Shown one piece after another: positions 10,577-20,480 of a stretch of DNA of 64,000 bases; positions within the stretch are counted from its first letter, which is position 1; each line of letters opens with the position of its first letter. The position numbers and the translations under genes were made by a program. The stretch spans positions 248,001 to 312,000 of the forward strand of contig JBFWVR010000005.1 of the NCBI GenBank assembly GCA_050246635.1, read 5' to 3'. The notes under the pieces are model-generated. The model did not search any database, was not told the DNA's origin, and saw nothing but the letters and a program-made list of their open reading frames with translations. This stretch comes from JBFWVR01 sp050246635 (GTDB taxonomy: Bacteria; Acidobacteriota; Vicinamibacteria; Vicinamibacterales; UBA2999).

Positions 10577-11614
10577 ATGTACGGAACAGAGCAGTGGTAC
10601 ATGGCCATCGGTGGCCACCAGGTGGGCCCCGTCACCCGTGACGAGATCGTCTCGAACCTCCGCAACGGCAGCATCGACGGCGAGACGCTCGTCTTCACGT
10701 CGGGCATGGGCAACTGGCAGAAGGTGAAGGACGTGCAGGGCTTCGCCGAGCTGCTGGCCGGCGGTCCGGGAACCGGGACGACGAACGTGCCGCCGCCACT
10801 GGCACCCGGCCGCCGCGCGCACGACATCGACTTCGCCATCCATGGCAACGAGATGCAGTTCGTCGAGGTCGAGCTCGATCCGGGGGAGGCCGCGGTGGCG
10901 GAGGCTGGCTCGTTCATGTACATGACGCCCGGCATCCAGATGGAGACGATCTTCGGGGACGGCAGCAGCAAGCCGTCGGGCGGCGTGCTCGATGCGCTGT
11001 GGGGCGCGGGCAAGCGCATCCTGACGGGTGAGAGCCTGTTCATGACCGTCTTCACCAACCAGGGCGGCGGCAAACAGAAGGTAGCCTTCGCCGCGCCGTA
11101 CGCCGGGAAGATCCTCGCCATGGATCTCCAGTCCATGGGCGGGCAGCTGATCTGCCAGAAGGACTCCTTCCTCTGCGCGGCCCGCGGTGTGTCGATCGGC
11201 ATCGCCTTTCAGCGGAAGATCGGCGTGGGCCTGTTCGGCGGCGAGGGCTTCATCATGCAGAGGCTCGAAGGCGACGGCCTCTGCTTCGTGCATGCCGGCG
11301 GCACGATCCACCACCTCGACCTCGCCCCCGGCGAGACGATGCGCGTGGACACCGGCTGCCTGGTGGCGCTGCAGCCATCGGTGAACTACGACATCCAGTT
11401 CGTCGGCAAGGTGAAGTCGGCGCTGTTCGGCGGGGAGGGCATCTTCTTCGCGACCCTGACGGGCCCGGGCAAGGTGTGGCTGCAGTCGCTGCCGCTCAGC
11501 CGCCTGGCCGACCGCATCTACAAGGCCGCGCCGCAGACCGGCGGCAACCGCGTGGGCGAGGGCTCGGTGCTCGATAAGGCCTTCGGGCTGGGGGACCTGA
11601 TCGACGGGCGGTAG
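10577..11614 (+). CDS. GYF_2 plus AIM24-family protein
   Basis: 345 residues in two domains. Residues 1-60 form a GYF_2 domain (EQWYMAIGGHQVGPVTRDEI, then GMGNWQKVKDVQGF), a putative peptide-binding module common in bacterial membrane-proximal proteins. About 85-330 is an AIM24-type (TIGR00266-like) double-stranded beta-helix: EVELDPGEAAVAEAGSFMYM, GFIMQRLEGDGLCFVHAGG, MRVDTGCLVALQPSVNYDIQ. ATG 10577 follows AGGAG by 5 nt; upstream ORF extension is rejected. It lies 76 nt after the TerB-like gene, probably in one transcript. The TAG stop is also the first three bases of the repeat array that follows. Cellular role unknown. Confidence 0.9.
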   Translation: MYGTEQWYMAIGGHQVGPVTRDEIVSNLRNGSIDGETLVFTSGMGNWQKVKDVQGFAELLAGGPGTGTTNVPPPLAPGRRAHDIDFAIHGNEMQFVEVELDPGEAAVAEAGSFMYMTPGIQMETIFGDGSSKPSGGVLDALWGAGKRILTGESLFMTVFTNQGGGKQKVAFAAPYAGKILAMDLQSMGGQLICQKDSFLCAARGVSIGIAFQRKIGVGLFGGEGFIMQRLEGDGLCFVHAGGTIHHLDLAPGETMRVDTGCLVALQPSVNYDIQFVGKVKSALFGGEGIFFATLTGPGKVWLQSLPLSRLADRIYKAAPQTGGNRVGEGSVLDKAFGLGDLIDGR

Positions 11615-11925
11615 GACTCGGCCGCTTCGCGGCCTGGCTCGGACTCGTCGCTTCGCGACTCGCTGGGACTCGCGGCTGCGCCGCTCGCTGGGACTCGGCC
11701 GCTACGCGGCCTCGCTGAGGAAGGGCCCTCGCCTCGAATGCGCATCGTTCCTGGCGAGGCGCCGTAAGGCGCCGAGTCCCAGCGAGCGCAGCGAGTCCCA
11801 GCGCCGCAGGCGTCCTAGCGAGGCCGCGGAGCGGCCGAGTCCCAGCGACGTCCGAAGCGCCTCGTTCCAGCGAGGACGAGTCCTGGCGCCGAAGGCGTCC
11901 CAGCGAGCCGAAGGCGAGTCCGTGC
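11612..11925. repeat. Inverted TAGGACTCG array 1 (hairpin modules)
   Basis: This fills most of the 341-nt gap after the AIM24 gene. The left half has modules in one orientation, CGCTGGGACTCG alternating with short hairpins such as GGCCGCTTCGCGGCC; the right half has the reverse complement, CGAGTCCCAGCG with GGCCGCGGAGCGGCC. The midpoint is near 11745 (CCTCGCC and GGCGAGG around a 19-nt spacer). The first three bases, TAG, are the stop codon of the preceding gene. Relatives lie at 37248-37541 and 40778-41588. Confidence 0.85.
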
Positions 11926-11931
11926 TAGCAT
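11926..11931 (+). promoter_or_regulatory. -10-like box TAGCAT
   Basis: TAGCAT immediately follows the repeat array and lies 24 nt before the ATG of the MBL gene, with a GGAGG ribosome site (11943-11947) between them. The -35 region would fall in the array itself. Confidence 0.35.
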
Positions 11932-11955
11932 GGCCCCCGCCCGGAGGTTCCTGCC

Positions 11956-12894
11956 ATGTTCCGCCTCACGTCCCTGATCGCGTCGGTGCTCCTGCTCACG
12001 GCCGTGGCCGCCAGTGCCCAGCCCCGCACGGCCTTCCCGGAGAAGCGCGGCTTCAAGCTCAGCGACTTCCCGCGTGTCGTCAAGCTCGCCGACAACGTGT
12101 ACGGCTACGAGGAGATCCGGCAGCCCGGCTTCACGACCGTCAGCATGTTCGTCGTCGGCAACGACGGGGTGTTGATCGCGGACGGGCAGGGAAGCCCGCA
12201 GGCGACCCAGGCGATGCTGGATCACATCCGGAAGATCACGCCGAAGCCGGTCAAGTGGTACGTCGTCGGCTCCGACCACGGGGATCACACCGCCGGCAAC
12301 AGCGTGCTGCCGAAGGACATCACCTACATCGTGTCGCCGCGGTCGAAGTCGCAGATGGAGCGTGACGCAGCCAACCCGAACCGTCGCGCCGACCAGCCGC
12401 CGGTCGTCGTCCCGCCGACGGCCATGAGTGGGGACCGACAGGTCATCGACGTCGGCGGCCTGCAGGTCGAGGCGCTGTTCCTCGGCCGCGCGCACACCGG
12501 GGGCGATCTGATGGTCTACGTCCCGCGCGACAAGATCCTGTTCATGAGCGAGGCCTTCCTGAACCGGGTGTTTCCCGCCATGCGGTCGGCGTATCCCTCG
12601 GAGTGGGTGAAGCAGATCGACCGCGCCCTGGCGATGGACGTCACCCGCTACGTGCCGGGCCACGGCTTCGTCGAAGAACCGGCCGCCTCGCGGGAGGAGC
12701 TCGTCGAGTACCAGAAGGCGGTCAAGTACGTGATAGCCGAGGCCACGCGGCTGCACGGCAAGGGGCTCTCGGCCGCCGACGCCGCGAAGCAGGCCGACTG
12801 GGGCCCCTACGCCGACTGGATGCTGGCCGACTCGCAGGCGCCGATCGCGGTCCAGAAAGTCTGGGACGAGATCGACGGCACGCTGCCGAAGTAG
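11956..12894 (+). CDS. Secreted metallo-beta-lactamase-fold hydrolase, B3-like, with an altered first zinc ligand
   Basis: 312 residues with an N-terminal signal peptide (VLLLTAVAASAQ). MBL-fold elements: NMFVVGNDGVLIADGQG-type beta strands, the metal motif SDHGDHTAGN (residues 106-115), His180 in LGRAHTGGD and His236 in YVPGHGF. The usual HxHxDH motif has Ser106 in place of the first His, while His108, Asp110 and His111 are kept, so one Zn site may be altered, as happens in some B3 enzymes with Gln at that position. GGAGG lies 8 nt before ATG 11956. It may be a lactonase, esterase or beta-lactamase-like enzyme; the substrate cannot be told. Confidence 0.85.
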   Translation: MFRLTSLIASVLLLTAVAASAQPRTAFPEKRGFKLSDFPRVVKLADNVYGYEEIRQPGFTTVSMFVVGNDGVLIADGQGSPQATQAMLDHIRKITPKPVKWYVVGSDHGDHTAGNSVLPKDITYIVSPRSKSQMERDAANPNRRADQPPVVVPPTAMSGDRQVIDVGGLQVEALFLGRAHTGGDLMVYVPRDKILFMSEAFLNRVFPAMRSAYPSEWVKQIDRALAMDVTRYVPGHGFVEEPAASREELVEYQKAVKYVIAEATRLHGKGLSAADAAKQADWGPYADWMLADSQAPIAVQKVWDEIDGTLPK

Positions 12895-12905
12895 GGGCGG
12901 GCACC

Positions 12906-13325
12906 GTGGCCGAGCAGTCCTTCGAATCGCACGCGCACCAGCCGGTGCCGACCATCATCGCGACGCTGGCCGCCTGTGCCGGCATGGGCTTCGTCGCGAC
13001 CGGGTGGACCAACGCGCCAACCGACTACGGCCTGCTGCTCTTCTTCGTCGCGATCATGACGCTGACGAGCATCTCGCGCGTGTACACCACGAAGCTGCAG
13101 GACCGGATCATCCTGCTCGAGATGAAGGTGCGGTGCGCGGAACTGCTGCCGGCCGGAGCGGACCAGAAGCTCGCGTCGCTGGGCACGAAGCAGGTCGTCG
13201 CCCTGCGGTTCGCCTCGGACGCCGAGCTCGGATCGCTCCTCGATCGCGCCGTGGCCGAGAACCTGCCGCCGGCCGAGATCAAGCGGGCGATCCAGACCTG
13301 GAAACCCGACCTGCTCCGCACCTGA
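12906..13325 (+). CDS. Small two-helix membrane protein (DUF6526-like)
   Basis: 139 residues. After a short polar start (MAEQSFESHAHQP) come two adjacent hydrophobic segments, TIIATLAACAGMGFVATGW and YGLLLFFVAIMTLTSISRVY, then a cytoplasmic helical region with QDRIILLEMKVRCAELLP and LGTKQVVALRFASDAELGSL and ending KRAIQTWKPDLLRT. This arrangement resembles DUF6526-type proteins. GTG 12906 starts 11 nt after the MBL stop. Function unknown. Confidence 0.75.
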   Translation: MAEQSFESHAHQPVPTIIATLAACAGMGFVATGWTNAPTDYGLLLFFVAIMTLTSISRVYTTKLQDRIILLEMKVRCAELLPAGADQKLASLGTKQVVALRFASDAELGSLLDRAVAENLPPAEIKRAIQTWKPDLLRT

Positions 13326-13336
13326 GGACGCTGTTC

Positions 13337-13570
13337 GTGACCGACGCCGAGAAAGACGAAGTCCGGCGCCTCATCGAGGCGCACGAGCGCACGGTCGCGG
13401 TCTGCCGCGCGTGCGCCGAGACCACACGCGACCTCGCGTGGGAAGTGCGCCGTGGCGGGACGCCGCCCCCCGAGCTGCTCGAGGCCACCGCGGCCGAGGC
13501 GGATCGTGTGCTGGCCGATCTCGGGCGTGTGGAAATGGCCATCGCCGGCATGAAGGCCGCGCTCTGGTGA
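13337..13570 (+). CDS. Small helical hypothetical protein
   Basis: 77 residues from GTG 13337, 11 nt after the previous stop, with GAGGA 8 nt upstream. The sequence begins TDAEKDEVRRLIEAHERTVA, has two cysteines (VCRACAET) and ends VEMAIAGMKAALW; it is predicted to be an antiparallel helical hairpin. Tight spacing to the genes on both sides and a good ribosome site support it as real, although no family is recognised. Confidence 0.55.
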   Translation: MTDAEKDEVRRLIEAHERTVAVCRACAETTRDLAWEVRRGGTPPPELLEATAAEADRVLADLGRVEMAIAGMKAALW

Positions 13571-13585
13571 GCCCGACCGTGTAAC

Positions 13586-14602
13586 ATGGAACGACGCGCT
13601 CCCCGCGCGGCGCCCATGTGTGACGAGCTGTTCCTCGCGTTCCTCGCCCAGCACGACGATGATGCCTGGTTGCGAGCCCTGGACCGGATTGCGGCCGCCA
13701 TCCACCCCGTGGATCGCATTGCCACGCGGATCTGGTTCCACTTCCATCCGCTGCGCCTCTCGCGGGCCCTGGCCGCATCGCCCGACCCCGAGACCCTGGC
13801 GCGCCGCCTGCTGCTCCAGGGGGAGTGGCGGCTCCCGGCGCAGATCGACACCTCCCACGCGTTCCTGTACGGGCACCGGTACTGGTCCGCGGTCAAGGTG
13901 GCCGTCCTCGACTTCGCGAGCCGCGGCGCCGCGCCCGGCAGCCTCGACCTGGGCGCGCTGATCCACGAGCTGGGCCGCACGGTGGCCCGGGCGACCGGCA
14001 CGACGGAGGACGTCGTGCTCGGCATCTGCGCGATCGGCCTCCGCACGCTCGAGCAGGTCGGGCCGGAGGCCTTCGCGGCGTCCCCAGGCACCGTGGCGGT
14101 GCCGCCGGCCTGGGAGCGGCTGTCGCCGCGGGAGGTCCTGACGCGGCGGGCCCGTGACGACTGGCAGGGCGTCTTCGGGTTCCTGAAGGGGGACCGCAAG
14201 CGGTGGACGGTGGTCTACGACGAGCGGGACCCGGCAGCCCGCTTCACGCTGACCAACTCGCAGGAGATCACGTCGGGGGCCGCGCTCGACACGCGCGACC
14301 ACCGCACCCGTGATCCGCGCTGTTCCGAGGGGCCGATTCCCGTGCACTGCCGCTCGTGTTCGTGCGGCACCTGCTGGGTCGGCGTGATTGGCGGCGCCGA
14401 GAAGCTGTCGCCCGTCGAGGACCGCGAGCGCGACAAGCTCAGGAACTGCGGCTACAGCGACTCCGACGATTCGCACCCCGTCATCCGCCTCGCCTGCCAG
14501 GCCGAGGCGTTCGGGGCCGTCTCGATCGTGATCCCGCCGTGGAACGGGCAGCTCTGGCGGCTGTCGCTCGTCGAACAGGACGATCCCGCCAGAAAGCGAT
14601 AG
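13586..14602 (+). CDS. Protein with C-terminal plant-type [2Fe-2S] ferredoxin domain
   Basis: 338 residues from ATG 13586 (an in-frame ATG at 13616 is possible). The C-terminal quarter has the ferredoxin pattern C-x4-C-x2-C ... C: Cys255, Cys260, Cys263 and Cys304 (CRSCSCGTCWVGV ... IRLACQ), the ligands of a plant-type [2Fe-2S] cluster. Two extra cysteines, Cys258 and Cys288, lie inside. The first 230 residues are helical and not recognised (DRIATRIWFHFHPLRLSRAL, TSHAFLYGHRYWSAVKVAVL). A redox protein that passes electrons to an unknown partner is likely. Confidence 0.78.
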   Translation: MERRAPRAAPMCDELFLAFLAQHDDDAWLRALDRIAAAIHPVDRIATRIWFHFHPLRLSRALAASPDPETLARRLLLQGEWRLPAQIDTSHAFLYGHRYWSAVKVAVLDFASRGAAPGSLDLGALIHELGRTVARATGTTEDVVLGICAIGLRTLEQVGPEAFAASPGTVAVPPAWERLSPREVLTRRARDDWQGVFGFLKGDRKRWTVVYDERDPAARFTLTNSQEITSGAALDTRDHRTRDPRCSEGPIPVHCRSCSCGTCWVGVIGGAEKLSPVEDRERDKLRNCGYSDSDDSHPVIRLACQAEAFGAVSIVIPPWNGQLWRLSLVEQDDPARKR

Positions 14603-14609
14603 GAGCCGA

Positions 14610-15110
14610 GCTATCCGCGGATGAACGCGGATACACGCGGATGCGCCCCGGCGCGCCCGCGGCCCCGGCGAGATTCCACGTCTCGGTGCCGCACGCCTGT
14701 CGACGGGCGATCACGGCGAATCATCCACGGATTACACGGAATTCACGGATGCGGGTCACGCTTCGGCCCGGCGCGCGCCGAAGGCGCGCCGGGAGCGAAG
14801 GCGAGCGACGGTGGTGAGAGGCCGGCCTGTCGCGCCTCAGGCCTCTCACCGCGGTCACTCGCCTTCGCTCCGCGGCCCCTTTGGGGCCGCCGCCGGGCCC
14901 GAGTCGTGCGGCCGGGCCCGGTGCCATCCGCGTTCATCCGCGTTCATCCGCGGATGACTCGTCTTCCCTCAGGGAATGCCATTCAGGCGGCTGCCGAGCG
15001 CCACCCATGGGGCGGTGGCCGTGTGGCCCGTGCCCGTGCCCTGAGGAGAATCCCTTCAAACACTCTTTTCGTGAAATCCGTGTAATCCGCGTAATCCGTG
15101 GATTACCCCT
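14610..15110. repeat. Composite intergenic repeat element, copy 2
   Basis: The 500-nt gap between the [2Fe-2S] gene and the hydrolase contains no credible gene. Parts in order: CGGAT words (CCGCGGATGAACGCGGATAC), ACGGATTACACGGAATTCAC words, a small hairpin (GGCGCGCGCCGAAGGCGCGCC region near 14770), a long central hairpin, a second small hairpin (GGCCCCTTTGGGGCC), reversed CATCCGCGTT words at 14928-14955, and reversed GTGTAATCCGCGTAATCCG words at 15068-15118. The architecture equals copies 1 and 3 although the arm sequences differ. Confidence 0.8.
14793..14870. repeat. Long central hairpin of composite element 2
   Basis: Arms 14793-14823 and 14840-14870, 31 nt with 3 mismatches, around a 16-nt loop. 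The dimensions match element 1 (31 nt, loop 17), while the arm sequence is unrelated. Confidence 0.85.
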
Positions 15111-15933
15111 CCGTGTAATCCCGCCCGAGGAACCTCGCCACCAGGGCGTAGAAGACATCCGCACGATCCCGGTGGGGCGCGTGGCCGCAGCGGTCGAGCA
15201 CGTGTACCTCGACAGGGCCGCCGGCCTGGCGCTCGATGGCCTCCACCTGGCGCAGCGTGCCGTACTCGTCGTCGGTGCCCTGCAGGATGAGCACCGGGCA
15301 CCGCACGGCCGGCAGGCAGGCCTCGATGTTCCAGGCACGGAAGGCGGGATCCAGCCAGACGTCGTTCCAGCCGCGGAACGCGACATCCACGTTGGCGCCG
15401 TGGTGGCGCGCCAGGCGGTCCCGCAGGTCGGTCGCGGCATAGATCTCGCGCATGCGCGCAATGCTCGCGACCGAGAGGTCCTCGACGAAGACGTGTGGCG
15501 CCTCGAGCACCAGCGCCTCGACCCGTTCCGGGTGGGCGGCCGCGTAGAGCAGCGCGATGGACGCGCCGTCGCTGTGCCCGAGGAGCGTGACCCGCGGCAG
15601 GGCGAGGGCGTCGAGCACGCGCGGCAGGACGTCGGCGGCTTCGTCGTGCATGAAGCTCACGGGGCGGGGGAGCGCGGCGGGCGCCGACCGTCCGTACCCA
15701 GCGCGGCTGTACGCGATGATCCGGCGCCGCGTCGCGGTGCGCAGCCGGCCGGGCACGTCACGCCAGGTCGAGACGGCCCCGAGCCCCTCATGAAGCAGCA
15801 GCACCGCGGGGGCGTCCCGCCAGCCGGTCCAGGAGGCGCACTCGAGCGGCCCGCCTTCGATGGCAAGCACCGTCGCCTCGGGTGGCGCTCCGACCGCGGG
15901 ATGCACGATGGCCGTCATCGTCGGCAGCTGCAT
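15103..15933 (-). CDS. Alpha/beta hydrolase
   Basis: About 276 residues. Alpha/beta-hydrolase marks: VLLLHEGLGAVSTWRDVPGRL (oxyanion region), nucleophile elbow LLGHSDGASIALLYAAAHPE, acid residue in LILQGTDDEYG, and histidine in VLDRCGHAPHRDRADVF. There is no signal peptide, so it is cytoplasmic. ATG 15933 is used; ATG 15918 (MTAIVHPAVG) is equally possible because the overlapping -10 box at 15938-15943 would place the transcript start after 15933. It is transcribed away from the PAS kinase. It may be an esterase or haloperoxidase-like enzyme; substrate unknown. Confidence 0.9.
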   Translation of the reverse strand: MQLPTMTAIVHPAVGAPPEATVLAIEGGPLECASWTGWRDAPAVLLLHEGLGAVSTWRDVPGRLRTATRRRIIAYSRAGYGRSAPAALPRPVSFMHDEAADVLPRVLDALALPRVTLLGHSDGASIALLYAAAHPERVEALVLEAPHVFVEDLSVASIARMREIYAATDLRDRLARHHGANVDVAFRGWNDVWLDPAFRAWNIEACLPAVRCPVLILQGTDDEYGTLRQVEAIERQAGGPVEVHVLDRCGHAPHRDRADVFYALVARFLGRDYTEG

Positions 15934-15936
15934 GGG

Positions 15937-15943
15937 TAGAATA
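15937..15943. promoter_or_regulatory. Symmetrical -10 element TAGAATA / TATTCTA serving both directions
   Basis: Read rightward it is TAGAAT (15937-15942), upstream of the PAS kinase; read leftward it is TATTCT (15943-15938), upstream of the hydrolase. One element could therefore fire divergent transcripts. Rightward, the transcript would include ATG 15951, which opens a nine-codon ORF (MRSGLRRRP) whose stop overlaps the kinase start as GTGA. Confidence 0.45.
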
Positions 15944-15976
15944 GCAGCGCATGAGGTCCGGCCTGCGGAGGCGCCC

Positions 15977-17892
<1,916 letters not shown>

Positions 17893-17896
<4 letters not shown>

Positions 17897-18912
17897 TTCG
17901 GAAGCCAGTGGTCCTCATCACGGGGGCCGGCGGGGAGATCGGTCACGGGCTCATCACACGGCTGTCGGACGCCGGGGACCAGCCCATCATCACGCTCGAC
18001 CTCAACCCGCTGGCGCCCGCGCTGGCGGAGCGGGTGGAGTACGAGTTCACCGGGTCGATCACCGACGGCACGATGGTCGACCGCATCCTGTCGGAGTACG
18101 AGGTGGACACGGTGTTCCACCTCGCGGCGCTGCTCTCGACGCGGTCCGAGTTCACGCCCATGATGGCCCACCAGGTCAACGTCGAGGGCACGCTCAACCT
18201 CCTCGAGTTCGCCCAGCGCGAGGCCGTCTCGCACGGGCGGCGGGTGCTGTTCCTCTATCCCTCGTCCATCGCGGCCTACGGGTTGCCCGATCTCGAGACG
18301 AAGCAGCGGGTCGGCAAGGTGGGCGAGGACGACTACAACACGCCGTCCACGATGTACGGCTGCAACAAGCTGTACTGCGAGCAGCTCGGCCGGTACTACG
18401 CGCGCTACTACAAGCAGCTCGCCGCGGTGCCGCAATCGGGGCGCGTCGACTTCCGGGCGGTCCGCTTCCCCGGCCTCATCTCGGCGTTCACGGTGCCCTC
18501 GGGCGGCACCTCCGACTACGCGCCGGAGATGATCCATGCGGCGGCGAAGGGGGAGGCGTATCCCTGCTTCGTGCGGCCCGACACGCGGATTCCCTTCATG
18601 GCGATGCCCGACGGCATCGACGCGCTGCTCCGGCTCGCGGCCGCGCCGCGGGAGGCGCTGTCGCGGACGGCCTACAACCTCGCCGCGTTCAACCCGTCGG
18701 CCGAGGAGGTGCGCGACGAGGTGCTGCGGGCGTTCCCCGGCGCGACGATCACCTGGCAGAACGACGCGAAGCGACAGGGCATCGTGGACTCGTGGCCCGC
18801 GGACGTGGACGACTCGGCCGCGCGGTCCGACTGGGGCTTTGCCCCGCAGTACGACTTCCGATCGGCCTTCCGGGACTACCTGATTCCCAACATCCGGGCG
18901 CGCTATGCGTAG
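17893..18912 (+). CDS. SDR-family NAD-dependent epimerase/dehydrogenase, L-threonine 3-dehydrogenase-like
   Basis: 339 residues of the extended SDR superfamily. Rossmann motif ITGAGGEIGHGL, acidic residue in TLDLNPLA that selects NAD over NADP, catalytic Ser in LYPSSIAAYG, and YGCNK supplying the Tyr-x3-Lys pair. The conserved RFPGLISAFTVPSGGTSDYA and PFMAMPDGIDALL segments resemble the SDR-type L-threonine 3-dehydrogenases that convert threonine to 2-amino-3-oxobutyrate. Translationally coupled to the kinase upstream (ATGA) and overlapping DUF885 downstream. The thrB/thrC genes at 35-37 kb give threonine metabolism some context, but another sugar-nucleotide substrate cannot be excluded. Confidence 0.85.
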
Positions 18913-20212
18913 CGCGGCGCTGGCGCTGACGGCGGTGATGATGACGGCAGGTTCCTCCCCGCCGGCCCAGCCGGTGGACCCGCTCGGCGGCATCGCGGAG
19001 CGGTATGTGAAGCTGGTGCTGGCGGTCGGCGTGCACGACGCCGACTACGTGGATGCGTATTACGGCCCTGCCGCCTGGCGGGAGTCGGTCGCGGCCGAGG
19101 CCGCGCCGCTCGACGCGCTGGCCGCGCGTGCCACCGCGCTCGCGTCGGACATCGCGGCCGCCCCGCCGACCTCGCCGGTCAGGGCCGACCAGGCGCTCTG
19201 GACGTTGCGTCTCCACTACCTGGCCCGCCAGGTCGAGGCGCTGCAGGCCCGCGTGGCGATGCTCCAGGGGCAGCGGCTGGCGTTCGACGCCGAGTCGAAG
19301 GCGCTCTACGACGCGGTCGCCCCGACCCAACCGGAATCGGCCTTCCAGGAGGCGCTCGACGCCCTGGACCGGCGGCTTCCGGGTGAGGGCAGCCTCGTGG
19401 CGCGCTACGACCGGTTCAAGGCGGACTTCGTGATCCCACCCGCGCGGCTCGACCGGGTCTTCCAGGCGGCCATCCGCGCCTGCAAGGACCGCACGCTCGC
19501 ACAGGTCGCGCTGCCCCCGGGCGAGAGCTTCAAGGTCGAGTACGTCACCGGCAAGTCGTGGAGCGGCTACAACTGGTACCAGGGGAACTTCCACAGCCTG
19601 ATCCAGGTGAACACCGACCTGCCGATCTACGTCGATCGCGCGATCGACCTCGCGTGCCACGAGGGCTATCCCGGGCACCACGTCTACAACGTGCTGCTCG
19701 AACAGCACCTGGTGCGCGACCGCGGCTGGGTGGAGTTCACCGTCTATCCCCTCTTCTCGCCGCAGTCGCTCATCGCCGAGGGCACGGCGAACTTCGGCAT
19801 CGAGGTGGCCTTCTCGAAGGACGAGCGGCTGGCCTTCGAGCGGGACGTGCTGTTCCCCCTGGCGGGGCTCGACCCGGCGCGGGCAGCCGAGTACTACGAC
19901 GTGGCCGACCTCGTGGACCGGCTGGCGTACGCCGGGAACGAGGCGGCGCGGCGGTATCTCGACGAGGCCATCACGGCGGACGAGGCGGCGGCCTGGCTGG
20001 AACGCTACGCGATGATGCCACGGCCCCGCGCCGAGCAGCGCGTGAAGTTCTTCGACCAGTACCGCAGCTACGTCATCAACTACAACCTCGGCAAGGACCT
20101 CGTCCGACGCTACGTCGAGGAACAGGGCGGGACCTCGTCGAACCCCAAGCGCCGGTGGCGCGAGTTCGCGGCGCTCCTGTCGTCGCCACGGTTGCCGTCC
20201 GGGTTGAAGTGA
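18905..20212 (+). CDS. Secreted DUF885 family protein (putative metallopeptidase)
   Basis: 435 residues with a short signal peptide (ALALTAVMMTAGSSPPAQP). The DUF885 hallmark HEGYPGHHVYN is present at about 249-259, a histidine/glutamate cluster likely to bind Zn, followed by EGTANFGIEVAFSKDERLAFE with a third acidic ligand. The ATG at 18905 overlaps the SDR gene by 8 nt, so the two are co-translated. DUF885 proteins are abundant secreted proteins in this kind of genome; catalysis has rarely been shown. Substrate unknown. Confidence 0.88.
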   Translation: MRSAALALTAVMMTAGSSPPAQPVDPLGGIAERYVKLVLAVGVHDADYVDAYYGPAAWRESVAAEAAPLDALAARATALASDIAAAPPTSPVRADQALWTLRLHYLARQVEALQARVAMLQGQRLAFDAESKALYDAVAPTQPESAFQEALDALDRRLPGEGSLVARYDRFKADFVIPPARLDRVFQAAIRACKDRTLAQVALPPGESFKVEYVTGKSWSGYNWYQGNFHSLIQVNTDLPIYVDRAIDLACHEGYPGHHVYNVLLEQHLVRDRGWVEFTVYPLFSPQSLIAEGTANFGIEVAFSKDERLAFERDVLFPLAGLDPARAAEYYDVADLVDRLAYAGNEAARRYLDEAITADEAAAWLERYAMMPRPRAEQRVKFFDQYRSYVINYNLGKDLVRRYVEEQGGTSSNPKRRWREFAALLSSPRLPSGLK

Positions 20213-20239
20213 GCGCCCCGGCACGCCCCCAAATGCAAT

Positions 20240-20440
20240 CACGGAGACACGGAGGCACGGAGACACGGAGGGGCAGGCTGGCCTGCCATTGAGGATGTAA
20301 GACTTGCGAATTCAGACCCGACCGGGCGCGGCCACGAACGGGCGGTCTCGCACGGGCCGGTCGCGATACGATCGACAGACCCGGTATGGACGTGAGTCTT
20401 GCCTTGTTCTCCGTGTCTCCGGGCCTCCGTGTCTCCGTGG
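20240..20440. repeat. Inverted CACGGAG word repeats flanking a spacer
   Basis: 20240-20270 holds four CACGGAG words (CACGGAGACACGGAGGCACG ...). 20409-20440 holds the reverse complement (CTCCGTGTCTCCGGGCCTCC ...). The 138 nt between have no ORF of note but include a second inverted pair (GTAAGACTT and GAGTCTT). The region spans most of the 268-nt gap between DUF885 and the quinone oxidoreductase. Confidence 0.75.
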
Positions 20441-20480
20441 AGGCATTTCCCGCGCGCTTGCGTGTCCTTCGACCTGATCC

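Noticed and set aside
11612..11925. CRISPR-like array
   Set aside because: The 12-nt direct words and 12-20-nt hairpin units are not regular repeats with unique spacers, the orientation flips in the middle, and no cas gene is present.
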